Shown here piece by piece: positions 36,549-46,783 of a stretch of DNA of 64,000 bases. The translations under genes and the position numbers were made by a program. The first letter of the stretch is position 1. Every line of letters begins with the position of its first letter. The notes under the pieces were generated by a model that did no database searches, had not been told where the DNA came from, and saw nothing but the letters and a program-made list of their open reading frames with translations. The stretch is from Chinchilla lanigera (lineage: Eukaryota; Chordata; Mammalia; Rodentia; Chinchillidae): positions 7,396,919-7,460,918 of the forward strand of contig NW_004955465.1 of assembly GCF_000276665.1 (NCBI RefSeq), given 5' to 3'.

Positions 36549-36742
36549 GTATCTGGTCAGCATACTTGCAATTTTAGTGAAACCAGCATTGTGTGAACAG
36601 CAGCTGCAATATCTAGGGTCAGTTGTGGTTTTCAACTTCCACTGCTTTTAACTGACAGATTTGTAATAACTTTGTGGAGTTACTGTTGAGTATCACTGTA
36701 GTTCATCTTTTTTATCAGATGTGTTACTATGTTACTCCTCTT

Positions 36743-36895
36743 TTTTTCAGTATGGGGGTTGAATACAAGACCTTTGCACTGAGCTACATCCCTAGCCCTT
36801 TTTACTTTTTATTTTGCAACAGGATCTCTCTAAGTTGCGAAGTTGCCCAGGCTGGGCTTACTTGAAGTCCTCAACCTGTGTTACTCTTTTAATTG
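36743..36895 (-). repeat. B1-dID-type SINE, antisense
   Basis: The ID head reads 'GGGGGTTGAATACAAGACC', 'GCACTGAGCTACATCCCTAG'. After a T-rich joint come 'AACAGGATCTCTCTAAGTTG' and 'GCCCAGGCTGGGCTTACTTG', the B1-like part. This is the clearest ID-B1 fusion in the window. Confidence 0.82.
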
Positions 36896-36899
36896 CCTT

Positions 36900-39800
36900 T
36901 TTTCACAGTGCTTTGCTCTTGTTGTATGCTTTCTCTCTTGCAAAGTAGGGTGTGTTATATGGAAACGTGGAGTATTTTAATTCACTTCAGTGGTCGATAG
37001 CAGGAGGAATGCAGTTGAATAAAAGCTCAGCAGCTCTTACTGTGCAACTGTGTTGTGTGACAGTGAGGCTGGTTGTAACTTCCTAAGGGTGTCTTTCCCC
37101 GCTCTGGATGTCTTTAACATTTTATATTAGGATCTCTCCCCTTTTAAACTTAAAAAAGGTTTTATCTATAAAATGTCCAGTTCTAGTTGGCCTTTGTCAT
37201 GGTTCTTAAAGTCTTGTCAAGTTTAAAAGTGTCTTAAAATCTCTTTAAAGAAACTCTACCAGGTCTCTGGGGCATTGGGGGCCAGTGGAGAGGGTTTGTT
37301 GACGCTAACCTGCCTCCAAGAGAGTCACTGTGACTAAAAGTTCACCTCTGGGCTTCTGTTCCCCCACACCCATGTTTATTCATCACATATATCACACATT
37401 CACTCAGATGTGCACATACATCATCACGTACAGAAAGCACACTCACATGAAAGCATACATATAAATACCCTTATGCAGACAGACACAGTCACTTGCACAG
37501 CTACACACCCTCACATATAGAGATGCATGTTCACCAAGGCACCTGGACACACATCCTTACATGTAGTTGTTTAATAGGTACCTCATTTTGGTTTTGTAAG
37601 GTGGAGACATTCTGGAGATTGATTGCACAATAATGTAAATATCATTCACATTTCTGGATGGAGCACTTAAAGATGGTCAAAATAGTACATTTTATGGTAC
37701 GTGTACTTTGCCACAATTTTTAAAATTATAAAAAGAAGACAGTGATAGTCACTAGGAAGAGGATAGCTTTAATCCACCTGGCCTCCTGGATGGCCCTGCC
37801 ATGAGAAGAGTAGACCAGTGACCCACCTACTGTTCTGCAAGACAGCAGATTGAAGGTGATTGCAGACCATTAGCAAGAGAAGGGTATGCCTAGGGTAGGT
37901 TAAACAAAAAGAAAACACCTGCCAGCTGGAGCTGTCCATGGTGTAGTTTGACGTCTTTTCCAAAAGAAGGAAAAGTAATTGGAGAAAGAGCAGTGTGCAG
38001 AAAAAGTCAGAGCAGTGGTCCTGCCTTCAACTCCAAGCTTTATTTTAGTGGCAGCTACAATGGCACTTTATAAATTCCTTCTTGTGGCTTTAAATGTCAT
38101 TGTCATTCTTTGTAAAAGCTCCCCTGAGAGTTATATAAAGATGTGAGTGGGTACAAAGGGCCACTCACCTTTGCCAACTGCTCATGACTGTGGCTGGGAC
38201 ATGACTGTAGAAGATTTACCCAACCTGCCTTTTTTCTTTCTCCATGACATCTCCTTCTGGAGTGGAAAGTTTCCCTCCAACTCTACCAGTGTCAAGGGCG
38301 ATGGAGGAGAAAAGATATCCCCAGAGATGGAGTCTGATCATTCATGTCAGAGGGCTGGGCATCTTTTCACAAGGCCAGTTGTTATTTATATCCACTGACC
38401 TCCCTCTGGAACTACAGTGATTGCCAATAAAATCAAAGTCTTATTCAGCTGGAAAAGCACAGTAGCAACCAGTTATGACTGCATTCTTTGTTTGTTTGTT
38501 TCTTTGAAATGTGAAATTGTGCATGTAAACCAAATAGACTGTACTGAAACATTCATTGCCTGAGAAAATACAGTGTGCTTCCTATGTATTGCCAAGTAAG
38601 GAAAAGATGGCAGCTTATCTAGAGAGAAGAATGTCAATACCACAGAAATAAAGACTCAGAATTAAAGTCAAGGTAAGACAGCCTGAAATTCCTCTTCATA
38701 TTCATCTTCTGTTTGCTCGCAACTTCCAAATGTCACTACATATTTCTCACGGGAGCATCAAGGGTCTTGCTCTGCCCTTTGGATATGCAGTGAGGTGAAA
38801 ATGGAAGTTTTCTTCACAGTTCTTCCAACAGGATTTTGGAATGATAACCCTTTCAGCTGCAGAAGAATGAGAAATGGGCCACAGCTCATGAGGTTAGAGG
38901 GAGACACATCTGCTCAGAGGTCCCACCTTGAGCCAGTAAGTCCCAGAAAGTAGAGGCAGAACTGAACAACTCCGCTGATCTTCCCAAGAGTTTCCTCTTG
39001 CTTCAGCTCATTGCAGAGGTCTCAACAGCATGTGCTAGAAGGACAAGAAGGGCTGGCCATCCCATGATGCAAGCTGCCCTATCCTCAGGGCTGTCCTGAA
39101 ACTGTCTACCTTCCTCTGCTTTCCCTTCTTTCCTGGGCAATGAGGAGGGAAGGTGTGCAGAAAAGTTACCATAGCAAAGCTGAAACTATCCCCAGAAGGA
39201 CCTGCTTGCAAGGCTGGCCTCTGGCTGGCATCTGGGAACTTGGATTTCCGGAATTTTCCCTTCTTTTCCTAATTGCCAAGTGTGGTTCACTGTGCTTAAA
39301 TTCCTCAAAAAGTTTTGTTTTGGGCAGACTTATGTAGACTGGGAAAGGAGTTAGGGGAAGAGAGAGGGGAAGGTTTGCATCAGGAATAAAGGGAGCCTAA
39401 AATGACCAATATGTGATTTACACATGTACCATTTCTTGAAAATTAGTGTAACTATTATGTATAACAAACATACACTAGCAAAGAAATTATGGTTCTTACT
39501 TAGTAATACTTATTCCTCTTCAAAACTTGGGTATGAGGCTATTAGGATGAGGACCCTTTCAGCAGCAGGAGAATAAGCAAGGGGCCAGCGCTCATGCAGC
39601 CAGAGGGAGCTGAAATGGTCCCAGTAAAATCCCCAGGCACAGAGTCTCTATTGAGATTCTCTGGGAGACAACATGACACATGCATGGTCACAACTCATTG
39701 CTGGGGGATATGAATGCATCCTGTGTGACCAGAGTGGGAGAGGACCCTTGGGAGCCTGGTTCCCCATGGGCTGTGCCTTTCCTGTTTTCTGATTTCAATT

Positions 39801-41080
39801 GGTAACATTTTGCTGTAGTAAGTCATAGCCATGAGGACAGCTGTGACTCATGTGTCCTGAGGGTGATCTTAAGGACACCAACACAGCACAGGAAAACGGT
39901 GCTAACTCTGCAGACTATGTTTCTCAGACTCCTTTGTCAATTGATTTTCACTGAGTTTAATAAATAGGAGACAATGGCAAAACAGTGGACTGACAGAAGA
40001 AAAGAACAAGCTAGGCTTGTGCTTCTCTCTCTCTTGACCTCAGACTGCATTTCTGGTAATGACTACATCTCAAGCTCCCACCCGACAGGCTCATGGAGCT
40101 CCAGTTCCTGCCAAATAAACTCAGCCCTTGCCCTGTGGTGACTCCAATTCCTCTCTACTATTTCTAATTGCAAAGTTGACACACCTTTCCCTGTTGCTTT
40201 CTTGTCTCTTCTATCAGTCCTGAGTTAAATTCTCTCTCCCTGGACTCCTCCCCACCTTTCTTTTTTGTTTTTTTTGTTTGTTTGGGTTTTTTTCTGCCTT
40301 GACTCCAGCTGCTACATGTCTTAACTACTTACACTATGTTGCCTGCATGCTAGGGAGGGGATGTTCAGTATAAAGATGAGCTGCATTTTTAAGGACTCAT
40401 TCTTAGGTCTATGCACCCAGGCTGCTTCTGTGGAAGTTGCTTTTTTTTTTTTTTTTTGTATGGCTCAAGGTTCATTGTATGACCAGAAACTTTCGTTATG
40501 ACTTCTTAGTCATAAGACCATGAAACACGGCTTGATACATAACTAGGGCTTGGTGCCTCTGACACTGCTTAATCAACTCTCTTGAGCACAAGGAATTCTA
40601 TTGCATTTATAATGCTACTGAATGGATGATCTGAGGGCATTAAAAGGCTAAGTGCATGAATGTCCATACAGCCACCATAGAGTGTTAGACTAAAAGTAAT
40701 ACTGCAGTGCTGGTTGTCAGTATGACAAGTCTGTCCTTAAAGGATAATTCAGCTGGGTTACTGCATCTGTGCTGCCTAACTGAAAGGGTGCAAAGGTAGT
40801 CACATTTCCCTAAATCCTACCTGAGTAAGGGATTCTAGGAGCCCTGAACACTCAAGCTTTGTGTTTGGTAGGGGAACTACCAGAATATGGTGACATTTTT
40901 ACTAGAGTCTTTCTCTAGACCTTTCCAAACATGAGAAGGATGGGTTTTGGGTAGTTAAATGGTCAGTTGCTTCTTTGGGGAACTCTAGCTAAAATTTCTA
41001 CTCTTGTACTTAGTGGAGGTAGATCCAAGTAAACAGAAAGTTTCTACACACCACGACAAGCAAGGCAAACTCCTCAAGGT
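36900..41080. other. Intergenic with old L1 pieces, no gene
   Basis: The piece 37590-37730 matches the 3' end of an old L1, with 'GATTGATTGCACAATAATG' and 'TTTATGGTACGTGTACTTTG'. A degenerate CA-rich stretch lies at 37376-37560. Related segments at 38850 and 39550 are given as a finding. Poly(T) runs lie at 40261-40295 and 40441-40458. No coding signal was recognised. Confidence 0.45.
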
Positions 41081-41084
41081 GCAG

Positions 41085-43398
41085 TAGTCAGCTATTTTGT
41101 CAGTGGGACACAATGCTCAACACCCATAGGTTAATTTAATGCATAGTTTCAGGGGACACAGTACATAGTCATAAGGCTTGAGGGCAAGAACATCCTGGTG
41201 AAATGGAATGGAATGGAATGGAATGGAATGGAATGGAATGGAATGGAATGGATGGAAAGGAAAAATAGAGATGCTTAATTCAGGGTGACCAGGAAACAGA
41301 GTCAAGAGCAATCTCAAAGACAAAGGGGTGAGGGAACAGACATAGATGCCAAGGCCATGACTCTATGACCTACTTGAATACACTCATAAGTGTGCTCCAC
41401 CAGTCCTGGGGGTGGATTTCAAAGCCAGTCAAACTGACACTCCACCATAACTGCCATATCCCACCTTGGCAACTTCATACCAAAACATAGTTCCTTAAAC
41501 TATACCTAATCTCCAACAAAGAACAACAAAAAGTTTGTACTTCCACCTCACATAATACAGCTATCTTGCATACAATCAAAAACACAATAATCCATTCTCC
41601 AAAGTCTTAACAATGTCAGGATTTTTCAAAAGTCCACATCCAAGTCTCTTCTGAGAGTCAAAGAGACATCTTTTCTGTAAACCTCTGAAAAAATAAAACA
41701 CATGTTAGATAACTACAAGGTACATTGGCACAGTGTAAATACCTCCATTCCAAAGGGAAGGAATAGGGGAATAGAAAGTAATTGGACAAAAAAACCCCAA
41801 ATCAGCAGGGTCAACATTATGTCCTCTGACTCCATGTTCTAAACACATGGTGGTGAGATGTGAGTTCCACAGGGCTTGGATGGTCCCACCACTGTGGTTC
41901 TGCTGGTTGCAGCCTACATGATCTTCTACTTTGGCAAGCTCCATTCATAACCTACAGCTTCCCTTGGCAGACTTTCATATTCTCGACATCTGTGAGTTCT
42001 TGGGGTTTACACTCAACTTTGACTTCATTCCCACAGCTTCACATGCTCCAACAGGAGGGACTCCTTACCTGGCCTTCCATGTCTTCCTTTGACATCGAGG
42101 TGAAAGCCTCACTGACCTCATAACTCTTTCATGGTGTATGCTAGTAAAAACAGCATCAAATGCATGACAGTAAGGTCTTCTCACTAGCATGGGCAATAAC
42201 TAGCCACCCCAAACCGTAACAACAGCAGCCTTTGAATGCCTGGATAACTCTGCACAGTGAAATGAATCCTGGGGGACCAACTCCCTAGGCAACCCTCTTT
42301 GAACAGGGGCTCAGAAGCTTTCTTCTCAAATGAAGAGTTTACACTTTTGCATTTTGAGACTAGAATGGGTGAGATCTTGCTGATCCCTGAGACTCCCTCA
42401 AGGTATCTTTCTTCTTGTTCCTGTACAAAGTACTTTTTTTACTGATGCTAATCTCTTCCATACTTCTTTTGGGCCCAACTTTACATGCAGTTCCCTCTGG
42501 GCTAAAATTTAAGTTTTTCACTATTTCTGTTTTGCTTTTTACCTCTGATTCTTATTTTAAAATTTGTTAAAACATCAAGAAGTACCCATGCCACAACCTG
42601 CATGTTGGACTGCTTTGAAATTTCAGGTACCAAATCAATTAAATCACCACCTTTAATCCCAGTCTCCTGCAATGCCTCAAGACATGGGCAAAGTGTAGAT
42701 AACATTTTTTGCCAGAGTGTGGCACACAGTCCAAATTCCAGTAGAGTTCTTGATCCCAATTGAAATCTCCTGAGACTCGCCTTTACTGTCCACATTTCTG
42801 GATGAATGTAGGTCTTCTAAGCTCCAACCAGAATTACTCATCAGGTTCTGCTTACAATATTTTAAGCTTTACCTATCTTGAATCTCTAAACATCTCCGCT
42901 CCTCTCATAAACAACTTCCAAAGCCCTCTGAGCTAGATGGTTGGGCATAGCCACAACAACTTCCCCACTTCTCTGGTGCCAATATTCTCTATTAGTCAAC
43001 TCTTCAACTACTGCAACACAATACCAGATACTCAAAACTTAAAATGTGAAAGGTTTAATTCAGTTTATGGCTTCAGGTTATTTAGTACATGATTGGTAGT
43101 CTCAAAGAAAGGAACATCATTGTGAAAGGGCATGGCAGAGCAAAGCTGCTTAGGTCATAAGGGTCAGGAAGCAGAGAAGGGCAGCGGTCCAGAAAGGAAA
43201 TGATGAGGGCCATACACAGACTGCAATACCATAACTCCATGATCTACCCAGATATATCCACGAGTGTGTGCCACCAGTCCCAGGAATAGATTCCAAAGCC
43301 AATCAAGTTGACTCTCTACCCTTACTGCCACACTCCATCCCTTCTCAACTTCATATCCAAACACGTATCCTTAAACCATAATCTCCAAACAAGAGATT
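41085..43398 (-). mobile_element. ERVL-MaLR provirus with both LTRs, antisense
   Basis: Two related LTRs, 41085-41515 and 42989-43398, flank about 1.47 kb, which is the usual size of a MaLR internal region. The LTRs share order and text such as 'GTGTGxxCCACCAGTCC', 'TTCAAAGCCA/TTCCAAAGCCA' and 'CAACTTCATA'. The inner border at 42980-42990 has 'GGTGCCAATATTCTCTATTA', the antisense junction expected between the internal region and an LTR start. The internal part has no intact frame, and MaLR elements lack an envelope gene. It is a fossil. Confidence 0.78.
41202..41256 (+). repeat. (GGAAT)n microsatellite inside one LTR
   Basis: About ten GGAAT units followed by GGATGGAAA. The partner LTR at 43 kb has no such array at the matching place. 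Confidence 0.95.
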
Positions 43399-43539
43399 TC
43401 TCAGGGCATTTGAGTAATTTAGGCCATGATCTAAATGATGAACATGAAATGATCTGTGGCAAAGAATAATGGGGAGAGGAGTGTGTTTCTGGCAAGAGCC
43501 ACAGAATAAGATGCTGAAGCAGGTACAAGCTGGGGTGTA

Positions 43540-44115
43540 GAGTGAAGCAGAATGGATGGAATGTGGAAGGAGTTGAGCCTGGTGAGAGAGCAGGGACTAT
43601 GTTGCACAGAGTCTTGTGAATTGATGGCTGAAATTTATCCTAAAAGCAAAGTTAAGTAGCCAAAGAAGAATTCGGGCAAAGAATGTGATTTCAGACCTGA
43701 GCTCTGCAAAGCTCATTTTGATTGCATTGTGAGAACTGGATTGGAAGAGGATAAATGGATAGATTCAAGATCTACTTAAGTAGAACTGAAAGTATTTGAT
43801 AAAGGATTGGATTCGAGGATTGAGGGAAAGGAGAAATAATGTCAAGAATGATGCCCATAAGCCTGGGTTGGCGAGTGAATGTGAAGTGGTGATGTTCATT
43901 GAGATAGCCCACTCCTGAGGTGGACCAGGTCTCCTAGGAAAGTTCTTTGTCCCATAGGGTATAATGAATGTGAACTGTCACAGGATACATCAAGGGAAGG
44001 TGGCTAGGAGGTAGTTAGATAGGGGAACCTACAGCTCTGGAAAAAACCAAGGCTCACAACCTAGATTTGGGAGGAGTCAGGACAGAGATAGAAATTGAAA
44101 GCCATCAGAGCTGCT
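43540..44115 (-). repeat. L2 ORF2-like region, antisense
   Basis: 'GATTGGATTCGAGGATTGAG', 'CAAGAATGATGCCCATAAG' and 'GAGTCAGGACAGAGATAG' follow the reverse complement of the L2 (CR1-clade) reverse transcriptase region as commonly seen in mammals. No frame remains. Confidence 0.55.
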
Positions 44116-44281
44116 GAGATAATCAAGGGATGGTGCTGCACTGAAGGGAACAGCAGACTGTCCCATGTTCCAGAAGCCAAGGGAGAAGGGGAGAGTGGGA
44201 AATAGTACAATACTTCCAAAAGTTAGAGCATGTGAGAACTGACTATTGCTCCTTGGTTTGTGCACAGACCACTGGAGACTG

Positions 44282-44650
44282 CTGTGGTTTGGATCCAGTT
44301 TCTTCACTCCAAAACTTATGCTGAAATTGGGTCTTTGATGTAACAGTGTGGGGAAATGACAAGAACTTTAAGAGGTAGTTCGGTCATTGAGAGGGATTCA
44401 TATAGTTCTCAGTGGACTTGGTTAGTTACCACGAAAAGCTGTGCTTCCTGTTTGTTCTTTTTGGACCATGCCCACTCACTCTTCTGCCTTTCTGATGTAT
44501 TAAGCCACAGCACAAGGCTCTTGTCACAAGCTAAGAAAATGCTAGTGCCATGCTTTCGGACTTTCCATCCTTCATGACCATGAGCTAAATGAATCTCCTT
44601 ATGAATGACCTATTCGTGGGTAATTTGTTTTGTCAATAAAATGCACTAAG
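44282..44650 (+). repeat. ERVL-MaLR LTR, sense, solo
   Basis: 'CTGTGGTTTGGATCCAG' at the start, 'TCTTTGATGTAACAGTGTG' and 'CCATCCTTCATGACCATGAG', then 'CTAAATGAATCTCCTTATGA', follow a sense MST/rodent MaLR LTR. It has no internal region. Confidence 0.7.
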
Positions 44651-44868
44651 ATGGTTTCAGTAGAATGATAAGAGGGGAGTACAATCCTGATTACAGGATT
44701 GTTTAGTAATAGAGACTAGTGGAGGAAGGTGGGTGAACAATAACTAGAGGGACCATAAGTTGAGGGGAGGCTCTTACCTGTATTGAAGAGACTTGACTTG
44801 AAATTATGCCAGTACTGATGGGAAGCAGGAATGCAAAAGTGGTTCAAGATATGGGAGGAAGAGTGAAC

Positions 44869-45611
44869 AAGAGGCAGAGCAAATATTCCCCTTCTGGGTA
44901 CTTTCCCAGAAGATCTAAAAACATCATATCACAGAGATATATGTGCACCTATGTTCATAGCAGCACAATTTGTAATTGCTAAATTGTGGAAGCAACCCAA
45001 ATGTCCATCCACCGAGGATTGGATAAGAAAATTGTGGTACTTTTATATAATGGAATATTACTCAGTTATAAAGAAAGATAAACTTGAGGCTTTTATAGGT
45101 AAATGGTCACAACTAGAAACCATACTCATAAGTAAAATAAATCAGACTTGCATGTGCAAGCACTGCATTGTCTCACTAGTGTAAAACCTGAAAGAGCTAA
45201 TAAAAACTTGGAGGTATGATAATCATTGTGAAATGAAACAAAAATGCTCAAGGGTAAAGGGCAACTGGGATGTGGGAAAAGAGAATGGAAACAAGGAGAA
45301 ATTTTGTATGCATGTATATACAAGATAGTTAACATAGTTGATCTACTGTCTTCTATTTCTTTGCTGAAAGAAACTGTTAATGAGTCCTTGATTGATCAAT
45401 ATTGCATGTCTGTATTTGTTTTCATGAGAAACCACTTTGAAGATGTCTATATGTAATACAAGGAGCATTGTTAATTTCCTACCACTTTGTTTGTAACTCT
45501 GTATTGTCTGTATTGTTCTTTTGCTATTTTGTAAATGGTTATCTGTCCGTTAATGTTTTCCTCCTTCTATTTTTAAAATAAAAAGAAAATAAAAATAAGA
45601 GGCAGAGCAAA
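44869..45611 (+). mobile_element. 5'-truncated L1 with perfect target duplication
   Basis: The last 700 or so bases of an L1, sense, run from the ORF2 C-terminal part (a frame at 44951-45184 with MFIAAQFVIAKLWKQPKCP and EAFIGKWSQLE) to a tail ending 'AAAAAGAAAATAAAAAT'. The duplication AAGAGGCAGAGCAAA is perfect at 44869-44883 and 45597-45611, so the insertion is fairly young. The frame piece retains the L1 C-terminus for 78 codons. Confidence 0.93.
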
Positions 45612-45810
45612 GTTCCCAAGAAGAATGTGAAGTGGGACGAAGTGAAGGGGACACAGAGCACTTGGTTTGTGAAAAGGGAAAGTGAGAGAAGACATTTCCC
45701 AATTTAGTAGCAAGAAGAAAGCAGGAAACATTAGATATAGTTGCAAGTAATTTCATACATTTGGTTGAAAAAAATTGGGAGACTTCCTAATCAAAGGCAT
45801 ATATAACTAT

Positions 45811-45970
45811 ACAGAGAGATAGACATGGATGGATCGATAGATAGATATAGAGCTAGAGCTAGAGATGAGCTAGAGCTAGAGCTCGAGCTAGAGCTAGAGA
45901 GCTACAGCTAGAGAGCTAGAGATAGAGAGATATAGAGAGATATGGAGATAGATATAGAGATAGAGATATT
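45811..45970. repeat. GAGCTA/GATA-type compound microsatellite
   Basis: GATAGATA units change to AGAGCT/GAGCTA hexamers and back to AGAGATAT units. AGCTCGAGCT at 45880-45889 is a perfect 10-base palindrome within it. It lies about 0.7 kb upstream of the F13A1 promoter. Confidence 0.92.
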
Positions 45971-45974
45971 TTTC

Positions 45975-46555
45975 TATGGCAGGGTCAGATATCTGAAGAC
46001 CGTAAACAAGGCCAGAAATAGCCACAGTTGAAAATAGGGGTATTTTGAGATAGAAACAAAAATACGGAAAGTTTTAGGAAGAAAATTTCTTTTCAGAACT
46101 CATGAAGATACACTGAAACGGTTTTCAGGGAGGACACAGTGTCGTTTTCTGATTCGTGTGGCGCAGTGCAAGTTTACCCTTCTCTCCCTGGAGCTGGGCG
46201 TGGCTGTGCTGCAGGAAGCCTTGTGGTTAGGTGGTAACTGGTTCCCTGGATGATTCAAGAGTGCAGCCTTATTTGCACAGGAGGGACACATTACTCTTGC
46301 TTTATGCATGGTCACATCTGTGTGACCTGTCTGCAGAGGGCAGACGCTCCCGTCTGCCAAGCCGCACCAGCTAACCTGCGTGGCAAAAGCATTCCTTTGT
46401 GTAAGACCCTTCCAGCACTGCCTGGCCCTCTGGCTCTTCTCCTGTTACTCTCAGCAGTCAGGCAGGAGGAGGGGCAGACTTGGAGGTGGGGACAGGAAAG
46501 AGATGCACGAATAGAAAACTGAGCGCTAAAGAGGTGTGGGGAAAAGGAAAGGTCC
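45975..46555. other. Upstream flank of F13A1
   Basis: Composition rises from AT-rich to balanced from about 46130 on, with scattered CpG. No repeat is recognised, so the stretch may hold distal promoter elements. There is no coding signal. Confidence 0.45.
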
Positions 46556-46559
46556 CACG

Positions 46560-46714
46560 CGGGCGTAACGCGCGGATTGGCAGAAATAAATGGAAAGTCC
46601 TAGAAGCCTCTGCTCACTGCAGCGGTCAAGAAGGGGGAGGAGAAAACCGCGAGGGACGGGCCAGAGGGTGGGAGCTGTTAGCAAGTTATTTAAGAGCCAA
46701 CTTTCTGGTCGCTT
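46560..46714 (+). promoter_or_regulatory. F13A1: Probable F13A1 core promoter
   Basis: The sequence just before exon 1 is richer in G+C and CpG than the flanking repeats, for example around 46555-46580 and 46640-46680. A TATA-like stretch, TTATTTAAGAG, lies at 46686-46696, which would place initiation near 46715-46725. A GAGGAAGT box at 46730-46737, an Ets-type core, falls in the inferred leader. Published work on the human promoter names myeloid-type factors (GATA-1, Ets-1, MZF-1, Sp1). I see compatible G-rich and GGAA motifs, but I have not aligned the two promoters. The location is inferred from the adjoining splice donor and the exon 2 leader. Confidence 0.55.
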
Positions 46715-46783
46715 TTCCTGTGTCCTTCTGAGGAAGTTCACAGACTCACAAAGCAGCCCAAGCCCCTTGGCTGGAGCGTACAG
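46715..46783 (+). other. F13A1: F13A1 exon 1 (non-coding leader)
   Basis: The right edge is a strong donor: the exon ends ...GCGTACAG at 46783 and GTAAGCG follows. The leader shares GAGGAAGT and a purine-rich GAGC... tail with the human exon 1 as I remember it. It contains no ATG. Joined to exon 2, it shows no in-frame stop before the start codon, so the ATG at 48635 is the first one available. The left boundary is only estimated from the TATA-like box; a cap-selected cDNA would settle it. Confidence 0.6.

Noticed and set aside
41202..41256. (GGAAT)n as a centromeric-type satellite
   Set aside because: Only about ten units occur, inside an LTR, with no higher-order array.
44951..45184. 78-codon frame as a small gene
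   Set aside because: It is the C-terminal end of L1 ORF2 in a 5'-truncated insertion with perfect target duplications.
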